From: an uncultured Porphyromonadaceae bacterium
GTDB taxonomy: Bacteria > Bacteroidota > Bacteroidia > Bacteroidales > Muribaculaceae
Reading direction: 5' to 3'
Length of the DNA stretch: 62,553 bases
Assembly (NCBI GenBank): GCA_947649495.1
Contig: CANSRU010000014.1
Coordinates: 1-62,553 of the forward strand
Part shown: positions 26,342 through 35,902 of the stretch, one piece after another
Position numbering within the stretch: the stretch's first letter is position 1
How the letters are laid out: every line of letters begins with the position of its first letter
The notes under the pieces: model-generated
What the model was told of the DNA's origin: nothing
What the model saw: only the letters and a program-made list of their open reading frames with translations
Databases searched by the model: none
Made by a program: the position numbers and the translations under genes

Positions 26342-26899
26342 ATGAAAAAACAGCAGGACGAGGATACAGACATACGCTTCGAGCGGTTCTATGCCGCTCA
26401 TTTTCCGCGCGTCAAGAATTTTGCCCTGATGCTTACCAAGTCGCCGCACGACGCCGAGGACATAGCCCAGAGCATATTCCTGAAGCTATGGATGCGCCCC
26501 GACCTATGGACCGACACCGAGTCCATGGACGCTTATCTGCATGTGGTGACTCGCAACGAGATTTTCGCCCTGTTCAAGCATCGCCGCGTGGAGCAGGACT
26601 ACGAAGAGAAAGTGCGCTCATCGGGGCTGATGGAGGAGCTGTGCGACGACCCTGCCGCATCGCCGCTACGCGACATTTACTACCGTGAGACCATGCTCCT
26701 CATCAAGATGGCTCTCAACCGCCTGCCTGAGCGGCGACGCGAGGTGTTCGAGATGAGCCGCTTCGGCGGACTTTCCAACAAGGAGATTGCCGAAAAACTG
26801 CAAATGCCGGTCCGAACCGTCGAGGACCACATCTATAAAACGCTGCTTGAATTACGCAAACTATTAATGTTTGTTATAATTCTCAGAATTTTTCCGTAG
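26342..26899 (+). CDS. ECF-type RNA polymerase sigma factor
   Basis: A 185-residue sigma-70 family protein of the Bacteroidetes extracytoplasmic class. Region 2 includes FARFYAAHFPRVKNFAL-like sequence and DAEDIAQSIFLKLW; region 4 includes LPERRREVFEMSRFGGLSNK followed by EIAEKLQMPVRTVEDHI. It heads the SusC/SusD locus, followed by its FecR anti-sigma partner, and should direct polymerase to the locus when the outer-membrane receptor senses its ligand. The frame could start at a GTG 33 nt upstream, but that would begin next to the promoter box, so the ATG at 26342 is used. Confidence 0.94.
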   Translation: MKKQQDEDTDIRFERFYAAHFPRVKNFALMLTKSPHDAEDIAQSIFLKLWMRPDLWTDTESMDAYLHVVTRNEIFALFKHRRVEQDYEEKVRSSGLMEELCDDPAASPLRDIYYRETMLLIKMALNRLPERRREVFEMSRFGGLSNKEIAEKLQMPVRTVEDHIYKTLLELRKLLMFVIILRIFP

Positions 26900-26956
26900 T
26901 TTTTCACCTTCAGCAATGATTTTTAAGTAACCGTTTCTAAAAATCATAGAAAAACA

Positions 26957-27934
26957 GTGAAAAATCCCGTAAGCGACGTTATCGACAGCTACGCAGCCCA
27001 CGACTATACCGACGAGGTGAACCGCGACTTCCGCGAATGGCTCACCGATACGACCCACGCCGAAGAGAAGGAGCGCGGGCTGCACAAACTGTGGATGCGC
27101 ACCGACGCCTCCTACACTCCGGGATTGGAAGAATCCTTAGAGAGCATGCGCCAAGCCACCGGCATAGCCGCGCGCCGCAGCGAGCACTCGCTGCGCCGCC
27201 GGTTGATGATGTGGCGCGTGGCGGCCACGCTTTTAGTGGCAGTGTCGCTTGTGGCGGCCTTCCTTGTCACCCGCCCCGTGCAGCAACCCGACCTGCTGCA
27301 ATCCTACATACCCACGGCGCAGACCGGCACACTGACACTCCCCGACGGCACCCTCGCCATGGTCAACGCCCAGAGCACACTGATCTATCCGCAGGAGTTC
27401 ACCGGCAAGGAGCGCTGTGTCTATCTTATAGGCGAGGCCAACTTCAAGGTGAAGCCCGACGCCGCCCATCCCTTTGTGGTAAAGGCCGCCGACATGCGCG
27501 TTACGGCGCTCGGCACCGAATTCAACATCGCAGCCTATCCCGACGAGGAGGAGATACGCGCCACACTGCTTTCGGGTAGCGTGGCCGTGGACTACGACTC
27601 CCTGTCGCGCCGCACCATACTCGAGCCGGGCCATCAGCTCGCATGGAACAAGACCACACGGCGCGCCGGACTCACACGCCCCGACCTCGACGACGTGACC
27701 GCATGGCAGCGGGGCGACATAGTGATGCGCTCGCTCACTCCCGACGAGATATTCACCCGCCTCGGCCGCCGCTATCCCTGCACATTTATCTACAACTCCC
27801 ACAACCTGAAAAACGACCGCTACACCCTCACTTTCGGCCACGATGCGTCGCTCAGCGAGGTGATGGACATAATTACCCGCGTGATGGGCAACGTGCGCTA
27901 CCGCCTGGAAGCCGACCGCTGCTACATCTATTGA
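26957..27934 (+). CDS. FecR-family anti-sigma factor
   Basis: A 325-residue inner-membrane regulator. A cytoplasmic N-terminal part of about 75 residues (YAAHDYTDEVNRDFREWL) is followed by a single helix (MWRVAATLLVAVSLVAAFLV), a periplasmic FecR domain (TLPDGTLAMVNAQSTLIYP, FVVKAADMRVTALGTEFNI) and the C-terminal domain of unknown function DUF4974-like (TPDEIFTRLGRRYPCTF). It holds the adjacent sigma factor until signalled by the STN domain of the SusC protein. The start codon is GTG at 26957. The gap to susC holds a 16-codon frame and a hairpin. Confidence 0.94.
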   Translation: MKNPVSDVIDSYAAHDYTDEVNRDFREWLTDTTHAEEKERGLHKLWMRTDASYTPGLEESLESMRQATGIAARRSEHSLRRRLMMWRVAATLLVAVSLVAAFLVTRPVQQPDLLQSYIPTAQTGTLTLPDGTLAMVNAQSTLIYPQEFTGKERCVYLIGEANFKVKPDAAHPFVVKAADMRVTALGTEFNIAAYPDEEEIRATLLSGSVAVDYDSLSRRTILEPGHQLAWNKTTRRAGLTRPDLDDVTAWQRGDIVMRSLTPDEIFTRLGRRYPCTFIYNSHNLKNDRYTLTFGHDASLSEVMDIITRVMGNVRYRLEADRCYIY

Positions 27935-27964
27935 ACCATTCCAATCACATAAATACCAATCACC

Positions 27965-28030
27965 ATGAAAAAAGTAATTCTTGCCTATGTACAAAAAATA
28001 TCCGGAAGAAGATAGCAGCTTCCTCCGGAT
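27965..28030 (+). other. Sixteen-codon frame plus hairpin in the susC leader
   Basis: ATG AAA AAA GTA... at 27965-28015 encodes MKKVILAYVQKISGRR. A 12-bp stem with one mismatch follows (28000-28011 with 28019-28030, ATCCGGAAGAAG / CTTCCTCCGGAT), overlapping the stop. The start resembles the beginning of a signal peptide, so it could be a leader peptide, a remnant of a deleted gene, or chance. No T-run follows the hairpin. Confidence 0.3.
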
Positions 28031-28120
28031 GTGAAATCATTCTTGCAATTGGCGTCAGACACTAACGGACGCATCCGTAATATCTTAAACTTTATATCTG
28101 AATAAACCAACATTAAGAAG

Positions 28121-31100
28121 ATGCAGCAAAATTATAAATATTTGGCCAATAAGCCGACAATGCGTCGTGCAATAATGCTTTTTTTCTGCTGTCTGCTCCT
28201 GTCCGCATCGGCTATGGCCCAGTCCGGTAGCCACCGCATCACCCTCCACCGCTCCAACATCTCCGTAATCGAGGCGCTGAAGGAAGTGGAGAAGCAGACA
28301 CACCTGTCGGTGGGCTACAACGAATCGCGCCTCAAGGACACACCGGCCATAAGTGTGTCCCTCGACAAGGCGACACTCGAGAACTCACTGGCCGAAATCC
28401 TCAAGAACACAGGATACACCTACCAGCTCGAAGGTAAATACATAGTGATAGTTCCGCGTCCGGCCAAGGCCGACACTGCGGCTCCCGCGGCTAAGAAACA
28501 GAAAATATCGGGACTCGTGCTCGATGAGAACGGCGACCCGGTGATAGGTGCCACCGTGCGAGTGAAGGGCACAGGCGAAATGGCCGTGACCGATGCCGAT
28601 GGAAAGTACACCCTCTCCACCGACCGCGTCAATCCGGTAGTGACCGCCACCTACATCGGCTACAAGCCCATCGAGGTGAAGCCCACAGGTGGCGTGGCCG
28701 ACCTCAAGATGGCTCCCTCATCCACCGACCTCGGCGAGGTGGTGGTGACGGCCCTCGGCATCAAGCGCGAGCAGAAAGCGCTGAGCTACAACGTGCAGCA
28801 AATCAAGTCCGACGATATCAACACCATCAAGGACGCCAACTTCGTCAACAGCCTTAACGGCAAGGTGGCAGGTGTGGTAATCAACACATCGTCGTCTGGC
28901 GTGGGCGGTGCGAGCCGCGTGGTGATGCGCGGCACCAAGTCCATAGAGCAGAGCAGCAACGCCCTCTATGTTATCGACGGTGTGCCGATGTACAACTTCG
29001 GCGGCGGTGGCGACACCGAGTTCGGCTCCAAAGGCTCGTCAGAAGCCATAGCCGACCTCAACCCCGAGGACATCGAGAGCATCTCCGTGCTCACCGGTGC
29101 GGCAGCGGCAGCCCTCTACGGTAGCAACGCCGCCAATGGCGCCGTGGTGATCACCACCAAGAAAGGTCAGGCCGGAAAGCTGTCAGTCACCGTCTCGTCA
29201 GGTATCGAATGGCTCAAACCGTTCAAGATGCCTGAGTTCCAGAACCGCTACGGCACAGGCTCGGGCGGCAAGGCCGGCAACTCGTCAATCTACAGCTGGG
29301 GACAGCGTCTCAACTCAGCGGCCAACACCGGCTACACCCCCAACGACTTCTTCCAGACCGGAGCCGTCTACACCAACGCCGTCACCCTCTCCACCGGCAC
29401 CGACCGCAACCAGACATTCCTCTCGGCAGCCACGGTCAATTCCGAAGGCCTCGTGCCCAACAACCGCTACAACCGTTACAACTTCACGTTCCGCAACACC
29501 ACCTCGTTTCTCGACGACAAGATGCAGCTCGACGTAAGCGCAAGCTACATAATGCAGAACGACCGCAACATGACCAACCAGGGACAGTATTCCAATCCCC
29601 TCGTGTCGGCCTACCTCTTCCCCCGTGGCGACGACTTCACGGTGATACGCAACTTCGAGCGCTGGGACGAGGCCCGCAAGATTCCCGTGCAGTTCTGGCC
29701 GCAGGGCGAGGGCGACCTCCGCATGCAGAACCCCTACTGGATTGCCTACCGCAACCTCCGCGAGAACAATAAGAAGCGCTACATGGCCTCGGCCTCGCTG
29801 AGCTATCAGATTCTCGACTGGCTCAATGTGCGCGGACGTGTTCGCATAGACAACACCGCCAACGAATACGAGGGCAAGCTCTACGCCAGCACCAGCACCA
29901 CACTCACCGACGGCGGCACCCAGGGTCACTACACCATCGACCATCAGAACTACAACCAGACCTACGCCGACCTGCTCGTGAACATCGACAAGCGCATAGC
30001 CGACTTCTCGATTTTCGCCAACATAGGTACGAGCTACAGCAAGGTAACCGACAAGGAATTCGGCTACGCAGGCCCGATACGCGACACCGGCATACCCAAC
30101 CTCTTCAACGTGTTCGACCTCGACAACACCAAGAAGCGTGCCACGCAGTATGGCTGGAACGAGGCCACTGCATCTATCTTCGCCAGCGCCGAGATTGGAT
30201 GGCGTAGCATGCTCTACCTCACCGTGACCGGCCGCAACGACTGGGCCTCGCAGCTCGTCAACTCCCCGCAGGCATCGTTCTTCTACCCCTCGGTGGGTCT
30301 CTCGGGTGTAATCAACGAGATGGTGCAGCTGCCCCACTGGCTCCCCTACCTCAAGGTGCGCGGTTCGTTCAGCTCCGTGGGCAACCCCTATCCCAAGTTC
30401 CTCACATGTCCCACCTACTCCTACGATGCCAACAAGCAGGACTGGACATCGCAGACCAACTACCCCATCGGCAAACTCTATCCCGAGCGCACCGACTCGT
30501 GGGAAGTGGGCGTTGACGCCACCCTGTTCAACGACCTCAAGCTCAGCGGCTCGTTCTACTACGCCACTACCTACAACCAGACCTTCGACCCACGTCTCCC
30601 CGTTTCGTCGGGCTACGACAAGCTCTACGTGCAGACAGGCTCCGTGCGCAACTACGGCTTCGAAGCCCTCATATCCTACGGACACAACTGGGGCGGCTTC
30701 GGATGGAACAGCAGCTTCTCCTTCTCCACTAACCGCAACAAGATTATGGAGCTGGTGCGCAACTACGTCCACCCCGAGACCGGCAAGGTATACAACGTTG
30801 ACCGCCTCGAGCTCAAGACCGACGAGGGACGCGGCTTCGGCAAGGCCAAGTTCATTCTCAAGGAGGGTGGCACGCTCGGCGACCTCTACACCCATGCCGA
30901 CCTCAAGCGCGACGCCAACGGCAACATCCTCGTGGACGAGAACGGCAATGTGACCGCCGTGGACAATGCCGGCGACATCAAGCTCGGCTCAGTGCTCCCC
31001 AAGGCCAATCTCGCTTGGAACAACGAGTTCTCCTACAAGGGCTTCAACGTTGGCTTCCTGCTCACCACCCGCCTCGGAGGCGTGGTCTACTCAGCCACAC

Positions 31101-31492
31101 AGGCCTACCTCGACCTCTACGGCGTTTCCGAGGCCTCGGCTGCCGCACGCGATGCCGGAGGTGTGAAGATCAACGGACGCTCCATGGTCGACCCCCAGAA
31201 ATTCTACGAGGTTGTGGCCTCGCAGAGCGGTCTGCCCACCTACTATACCTACAGCGCCACAAACGTGCGCCTGCAGGAGGCCCATGTCAGCTACACCATA
31301 CCCCGCCGCTGGCTGCGCGGTGTGTGCGACATCACCCTCTCGCTCGTGGGCAAGAACCTGTGGATGATCTACTGCAAGGCTCCCTTCGACCCCGAGGCAG
31401 TGGCCACCACCAACAATTACTATCAGGGCATCGACTACTTCATGATGCCATCCACCCGCAACATGGGATTCAACGTCAAAATCAACTTCTAA
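28121..31492 (+). CDS. SusC/RagA TonB-linked outer-membrane receptor with STN domain
   Basis: A 1123-residue outer-membrane oligosaccharide importer. Order: signal peptide (cleavage near SAMAQ, residue 34), STN secretin/TonB short domain (about 40-110: NISVIEALKEVEKQTHLSVG), carboxypeptidase-regulatory domain (about 128-205: SGLVLDENGDPVIGATV), TonB-dependent plug (VVVTALGIKREQKAL, YVIDGVP, GAAAAALYGSNAANGAVVI), and a 22-strand barrel ending in NVKINF. The STN domain fits trans-envelope signalling to the FecR/sigma pair encoded directly upstream. It forms a pair with the SusD-like gene 9 nt downstream. Confidence 0.96.
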   Translation: MQQNYKYLANKPTMRRAIMLFFCCLLLSASAMAQSGSHRITLHRSNISVIEALKEVEKQTHLSVGYNESRLKDTPAISVSLDKATLENSLAEILKNTGYTYQLEGKYIVIVPRPAKADTAAPAAKKQKISGLVLDENGDPVIGATVRVKGTGEMAVTDADGKYTLSTDRVNPVVTATYIGYKPIEVKPTGGVADLKMAPSSTDLGEVVVTALGIKREQKALSYNVQQIKSDDINTIKDANFVNSLNGKVAGVVINTSSSGVGGASRVVMRGTKSIEQSSNALYVIDGVPMYNFGGGGDTEFGSKGSSEAIADLNPEDIESISVLTGAAAAALYGSNAANGAVVITTKKGQAGKLSVTVSSGIEWLKPFKMPEFQNRYGTGSGGKAGNSSIYSWGQRLNSAANTGYTPNDFFQTGAVYTNAVTLSTGTDRNQTFLSAATVNSEGLVPNNRYNRYNFTFRNTTSFLDDKMQLDVSASYIMQNDRNMTNQGQYSNPLVSAYLFPRGDDFTVIRNFERWDEARKIPVQFWPQGEGDLRMQNPYWIAYRNLRENNKKRYMASASLSYQILDWLNVRGRVRIDNTANEYEGKLYASTSTTLTDGGTQGHYTIDHQNYNQTYADLLVNIDKRIADFSIFANIGTSYSKVTDKEFGYAGPIRDTGIPNLFNVFDLDNTKKRATQYGWNEATASIFASAEIGWRSMLYLTVTGRNDWASQLVNSPQASFFYPSVGLSGVINEMVQLPHWLPYLKVRGSFSSVGNPYPKFLTCPTYSYDANKQDWTSQTNYPIGKLYPERTDSWEVGVDATLFNDLKLSGSFYYATTYNQTFDPRLPVSSGYDKLYVQTGSVRNYGFEALISYGHNWGGFGWNSSFSFSTNRNKIMELVRNYVHPETGKVYNVDRLELKTDEGRGFGKAKFILKEGGTLGDLYTHADLKRDANGNILVDENGNVTAVDNAGDIKLGSVLPKANLAWNNEFSYKGFNVGFLLTTRLGGVVYSATQAYLDLYGVSEASAAARDAGGVKINGRSMVDPQKFYEVVASQSGLPTYYTYSATNVRLQEAHVSYTIPRRWLRGVCDITLSLVGKNLWMIYCKAPFDPEAVATTNNYYQGIDYFMMPSTRNMGFNVKINF

Positions 31493-31501
31493 CATAATAT
31501 C

Positions 31502-33124
31502 ATGGACATGAAACGAATATACCGCATCCCGGCTCTGGCGGCCGCGCTATGCATGCTTCCGCTGACGTCGTGCTTCGACGACGACATCAACCGCAGCATG
31601 TACGAGGCCGACGCCGACGAGATGCAGCGCGAGAACCACATTGTGGGCGCCTCGCTCAAAGGCATGCAGGGGCTGGTGATTCCCACCCGCGAGCACCTCT
31701 ACCAGTTTATGGACGCCATGGCCGGCGGCTCCTACGGCGGCTACATGGAGGGCATTGTCGACACCTGGGTTATGAAATTCTCCACCTTCAATCCCGAGCA
31801 GGGTTGGCTCAAATCCCCATTTGCCGACCCCATCAAGGACATGTACCCGCAGTACCGCGACATGCTCGCCAAGACCGACGACCCCGTGGCGCTCGCTCTC
31901 GGCAAGATACTCCGTGTGTGCATTATGCACCGCATAACCGACATGTACGGCCCCATACCCTACTCGCAGATGATGGACAGCAACAACTCGGGCGAGGACC
32001 TTGCCGTGCCCTACGACTCGCAGGAGGAGGTCTACACCGCGATGCTCCGCGAGCTTGAGGAGGCCGATGCCGTGCTCGCCGACAATGAGCATCTTTCGGC
32101 CGAGGCTTTCCGCAAACTCGAGGACCTTTACTATGGCAACATCTCCAAATGGCGCCGGTTTGTCCACTCCATGCAGCTCCGCATGGCCATGCGCATGGCC
32201 TACGTGAAGCCTGCCGAAGCACAGCGCATAGCCCAGCAGGCAGTGGCCGCAGGTGTCATAGAGAGCAACGACGACAATGCCATGCTCCACGTGGCCGAAA
32301 ACCGTTCGGCCTTGATGTTCAACGACTGGTGCGACTACCGCATTTCAGCCGACCTCGTCTCGATAATGAAAGGCTACGACGACCCGCGCCTCGAGAAGAT
32401 GTTCGTCAAGGGCACCTTCAACACCACCGATGCCTCGGGTGCGGCGCAGCAGCTCAGCGACTACTACGGTGTGCGCATAGGTATCTTCACCCAGAAGAAG
32501 GACAACATGATCAACCTCTACTCCAAGCAGATCATCACCTCCACCGACCCCTATCTGTGGATGAATGCCGCCGAGGTGGCTTTCCTCCGCGCCGAGGGCG
32601 CGCTGCGCGGATGGTCAATGGGAGGCGACGCACAGTCGCTCTACGAGCGGGGCATAGCCCTGTCGTTTGAGGAGCGCGGTGCCTCGGGTGCCGACACTTA
32701 CGCACGCGATACCGAGAAAGTGCCCGCCGACTATGTCAACCCCATGGACGGCGCCGACATAAAGTACAGCCACCCCGCCGTGAGCGATATCACCATAGCC
32801 TGGGAGGAGGGCAACTTCGAGCGTAACCTCGAGCGCATCATCACACAGAAGTGGATAGCGATATTCCCCCTTGGAGTGGAAGCATGGGCCGAACACCGCC
32901 GCACAGGTTATCCCAAGCTCTTCCCATCGGTCGAGAACAAGGACCCCAACAACAGCGTGAACGTGAACATCGGCGCCCGGCGTCTCCCCTATCCGGCCGA
33001 CGAATATGCCGACAATCCCAAATACATACAGCAGGCCGTGCAGAAGCTCGGCGGACCCGATGCCTACGGCACCCGCCTCTGGTGGGACGTCAAGGACCAC
33101 TCGGCCGACGCCGTGGCGCGCTGA
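31502..33124 (+). CDS. SusD/RagB-family glycan-binding lipoprotein
   Basis: A 540-residue surface lipoprotein that caps the SusC barrel and binds the glycan. The lipobox is LTSC (Cys at about residue 21). Features include TPR-like helices (YTAMLRELEEADAVLADNEH), the SusD-like WRRFVHSMQLRMAMRMAY segment and a C-terminal IITQKWIAIFPLGVEAWAEH motif common in SusD homologues of the SusD_2/RagB type. It is co-transcribed with susC (9-nt gap). Confidence 0.95.
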   Translation: MDMKRIYRIPALAAALCMLPLTSCFDDDINRSMYEADADEMQRENHIVGASLKGMQGLVIPTREHLYQFMDAMAGGSYGGYMEGIVDTWVMKFSTFNPEQGWLKSPFADPIKDMYPQYRDMLAKTDDPVALALGKILRVCIMHRITDMYGPIPYSQMMDSNNSGEDLAVPYDSQEEVYTAMLRELEEADAVLADNEHLSAEAFRKLEDLYYGNISKWRRFVHSMQLRMAMRMAYVKPAEAQRIAQQAVAAGVIESNDDNAMLHVAENRSALMFNDWCDYRISADLVSIMKGYDDPRLEKMFVKGTFNTTDASGAAQQLSDYYGVRIGIFTQKKDNMINLYSKQIITSTDPYLWMNAAEVAFLRAEGALRGWSMGGDAQSLYERGIALSFEERGASGADTYARDTEKVPADYVNPMDGADIKYSHPAVSDITIAWEEGNFERNLERIITQKWIAIFPLGVEAWAEHRRTGYPKLFPSVENKDPNNSVNVNIGARRLPYPADEYADNPKYIQQAVQKLGGPDAYGTRLWWDVKDHSADAVAR

Positions 33125-33169
33125 CACACCTTAATATATTAAGATATTCACCTTTAATCTACCTGTTCA

Positions 33170-34036
33170 ATGAAATTGAAATATATAGTTCTGGCAGCCC
33201 TGGCGCTGACTTTCGCCGCCACGGCATGCAGCGACTGGAACGAGCCTGAGGCACGCTCACCGCAGGTCAACTCCTTCAAGGAGCGCGACCCGCAGGGCTA
33301 TGCAGCCTACACCGCGGCGCTACGCCAATGGAAGCAGACACCCCATCAGGTTACTGTGGCATTTCTCGACAACGCCCCCGAAGTCTCGGTAAGCGAACGC
33401 GACTTTCTCCGCTCGCTCCCCGACAGCCTCGACTTCGTGGTGATGCGCAATGCCTCCCGCCTGTCGGAGTACGACCGCACCGATATGCGCCTCGTGCGCA
33501 ACGACTATGGCACCCGGGTGCTCTACCGCATTGACTGCGACGCGGCCACTCCCGACGGATGGACAGCCGCCGCATCGGCAGTAAAGGCCGGTGAGTTCGA
33601 CGGCGTGGTTCTGGCTTCGGCCACAGCCCCCGATGCAGCTATGGTCGAGACACTCGCGACCGCCATCGGTGGTGCCACCCTTATGTTCGAAGGCTCCCCC
33701 TCGGCGCTCCCCGGGCAGATTGTCCCCGCGTTCAGCCACTTCATTCTCGATGCCACAGCCGCCAAGGACGCCTACGACATCGAGATGGCCGTGCGCCTTG
33801 CATCGCTCTCGGCCGACGCCTCCCGCCTGTTGCTGTGCGTCAACCCCTCAGGTCAGCTCACCGACATGGGCGGAGTGACACGCAACGCTCCCGCCGGAGC
33901 TGCCGTGGCAGCAAAAGCCAGTGAGCCGCAGCTCGGTGGCATAGCCATAACAGACATCGCGGCCGACTACTACGACGCCGACATTATCTACAAACGCACA
34001 CGCGGGGCCATTCAGATCCTCAACCCCGCCAAATAA
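33170..34036 (+). CDS. GH18-like surface glycan-binding lipoprotein without catalytic acids
   Basis: A 288-residue lipoprotein (lipobox ATAC, Cys about residue 20) encoded third after susD. The N-terminal pattern (YAAYTAALRQWKQTPHQVTV, LPDSLDFVVMRN, DMRLVRNDYGTRVLY) follows that of Bacteroides GH18-type lipoproteins in N-glycan loci. Where the catalytic signature DGxDxDxE should stand, the sequence is DGVVLASA (from Asp144), so three of the four acidic residues, including the proton donor, are gone. It is therefore proposed as a non-catalytic binding protein. The family assignment is a recognition by pattern, not by search. Confidence 0.65.
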   Translation: MKLKYIVLAALALTFAATACSDWNEPEARSPQVNSFKERDPQGYAAYTAALRQWKQTPHQVTVAFLDNAPEVSVSERDFLRSLPDSLDFVVMRNASRLSEYDRTDMRLVRNDYGTRVLYRIDCDAATPDGWTAAASAVKAGEFDGVVLASATAPDAAMVETLATAIGGATLMFEGSPSALPGQIVPAFSHFILDATAAKDAYDIEMAVRLASLSADASRLLLCVNPSGQLTDMGGVTRNAPAGAAVAAKASEPQLGGIAITDIAADYYDADIIYKRTRGAIQILNPAK

Positions 34037-34045
34037 GCATAAGCC

Positions 34046-35341
34046 ATGAAAAGAAACCGACTTTATCACTGCATAGCCGCCGTGGCGCTCCTGATGGCAG
34101 CCACCGCGTGCGACAACGAGGACTACTCCGAAAAGTCGCCCTTCGACAATTCGGCCTATCTCGACATAGCGGCTTCCAGCACCTCCGAGACCTTCACCTT
34201 CAACCGCAAGGTCACCTCGCAGGCCAAGACCTTCACGGTCAAGCTCGCCTATCCCGCCGGACACGATGTGACGGTGGATCTTGCCGTCGACCCGGCGCTC
34301 ATCGACACCTACAATGCCAAGAACGACACCCGTTACGAGGCTCTTACGGCCGACCACTACTCCCTCTCCACCGACCGTGTCACCATACGTGCCGGCCGCA
34401 CCACTTCAGAGAAGGTCACCATCAACTTCACCGGCCTCGACCAATTGGACATCGACGCCACCTATCTATGCCCCCTCACCATCGGTGGAGCGCAGGGTGT
34501 CGACATAATGGGCGGCTCCCGCACCATGTACTGGCTCGTGCGCCGCTCATCGGCCATCACCACAGCCATCAACCTCAAGGATGTCTACGTGGCCGTGCCC
34601 GGATTCGACAAAGGCTCCCCCACTGCCGATGTGGTCAACAACCTTTCGGCCGTGACCATGGAGTGCATAGTACGCGTCGGGGCTTTCCAGAGCGAGATCT
34701 CATCGATAATGGGCATCGAGCAATACTTCATGATGCGTATAGGCGACGCCTCGTTCCCCAACCAGCAGCTGCAGACACAGACCACATTCGGAAAATTCCC
34801 CGACGCCTCGAAGCAGAAACTACTGCAGGCCGGGCGCTGGTACCACGTGGCCCTTACCTGGGACATCCCCTCGCAGACCATCTGCTTCTATGTCGACGGC
34901 GAGCTGCAGAGCATATCTACTGCCCACGGCAAGAGCGACCTCACCTCCATAAGCCTTGGCGACAAAGCTGCCGACGATGAGTTTGGCAACGGTGGCGACT
35001 TCAACTTCTACTTCGGCCGCTCCTACGGCGATAGCCACGACCGCTCCCGAATGTTTGACGGCGAGCTGTGTGAGGCACGCATCTGGAGCGTGGCACGCAC
35101 CCAGGACGAGCTTCGCGCCACGATGTACGATGTGCCCGACCCCGCCAACCAGCCCGGCCTGTGCGCCTACTGGAAGTTCGACGAAGGCACCGGCACCGTG
35201 ATCGAGGACAAAACAGGCCGTGGCAACAACGCCCGCGTAATCCCCTACTGGACCGACGGACAGCACACCACAGCCTGCTCCAAGACCGACGCCCAGCTCT
35301 GGCCCTCAGGCATCGAAGTCCCCAAACTCTCCTGGGACTAA
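34046..35341 (+). CDS. DUF1735 and LamG-like domain lipoprotein (surface glycan binding)
   Basis: A 431-residue lipoprotein (lipobox ATAC, Cys about residue 22) starting 9 nt after the GH18-like gene. Residues about 30-150 match the DUF1735 beta-sandwich common in SusE/SGBP-type proteins (KTFTVKLAYPAGHDVTVDLA). Residues about 180-420 form a concanavalin/LamG-like domain (VTMECIVRVGAF, WYHVALTWDIPSQTICFYVD, ARIWSVARTQDELRATM, CAYWKFDEGTG). It likely holds the glycan at the cell surface next to the SusCD importer. A repeat array follows its stop codon. Confidence 0.88.
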   Translation: MKRNRLYHCIAAVALLMAATACDNEDYSEKSPFDNSAYLDIAASSTSETFTFNRKVTSQAKTFTVKLAYPAGHDVTVDLAVDPALIDTYNAKNDTRYEALTADHYSLSTDRVTIRAGRTTSEKVTINFTGLDQLDIDATYLCPLTIGGAQGVDIMGGSRTMYWLVRRSSAITTAINLKDVYVAVPGFDKGSPTADVVNNLSAVTMECIVRVGAFQSEISSIMGIEQYFMMRIGDASFPNQQLQTQTTFGKFPDASKQKLLQAGRWYHVALTWDIPSQTICFYVDGELQSISTAHGKSDLTSISLGDKAADDEFGNGGDFNFYFGRSYGDSHDRSRMFDGELCEARIWSVARTQDELRATMYDVPDPANQPGLCAYWKFDEGTGTVIEDKTGRGNNARVIPYWTDGQHTTACSKTDAQLWPSGIEVPKLSWD

Positions 35342-35344
35342 CCC

Positions 35345-35890
35345 ACAACAATTAATTAGTCCAATTAGACTAATTAGACTAATTGGAAAAAACAGCAAAC
35401 AGCAGGGGCGGTGGCTTTCCAGCCACCGCACAAAAGAGAGCAAGAGAGCTCTCCCCCTGCCGTTGGTCGAAGACCAACAAACATGGTTAGGCCCGCTCAA
35501 CCAACCCCGCAGTAGGGACGCGCCACGGCGCGTCAGCCGGCAAACCCGCAAGGCATTCATCGTCGAAGATGATGAACCGAACTCGGCCATAGGGGCGGTG
35601 GCTTTCCAGCCGCCGCAAAAAAGAGGGCAAGAGAGCCCTCTCCCTGCCGTTGGTCGAAGACCAACAAACATGGTTAGACCCGCTCAACCAACCCCGCAGT
35701 AGGGACGCGCCACGGCGCGTCAGCCGGCAAACCCGCAAGGCATTCATCGTCGACGATGATGAACTACTTGCCACAGGGGCGGTGGCTTTCCAGCCGCCGC
35801 ACAAAAGAGAGCAAGAGAGCCCTCCCCAACAAACTAACAACAAACAATTAGACTAATTTGCCTAATTGGACCAATCAAACCAATAACTAA
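35345..35890. repeat. Tandem ~185-bp REP-like palindrome array
   Basis: Three units start at 35404, 35591 and 35775 (periods 187 and 184 nt; the third is partial, ending near 35826). Each full unit strings together hairpins: GCGGTGGCT/AGCCACCGC, GAGAGC/GCTCTC, TTGGTC/GACCAA, GACGCGCC/GGCGCGTC and TCATC/GATGA. The array is bracketed by similar AATTAGACTAATT...CTAATTGG sequences at 35354-35387 and 35850-35872. It fills the whole 561-nt gap before the GH18-like gene, and no gene was found in it. Open frames crossing it are by-products of the repeats. Confidence 0.85.
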
Positions 35891-35902
35891 ACTCAACCTA
35901 CA

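Noticed and set aside
29315-30895. 526-codon open frame antisense to susC
   Set aside because: Val/Gly/Glu-rich complement artefact; the SusC reading has all expected domains.
35463-35856. Small proteins encoded in the tandem repeats (79 and 68 codons, and antisense frames)
   Set aside because: The frames repeat because the DNA repeats; no start context or codon pattern supports translation.
35345-35890. CRISPR-like array
   Set aside because: Units are about 185 bp, nearly identical throughout and without unique spacers; there are no cas genes. REP-like palindromes explain it better.
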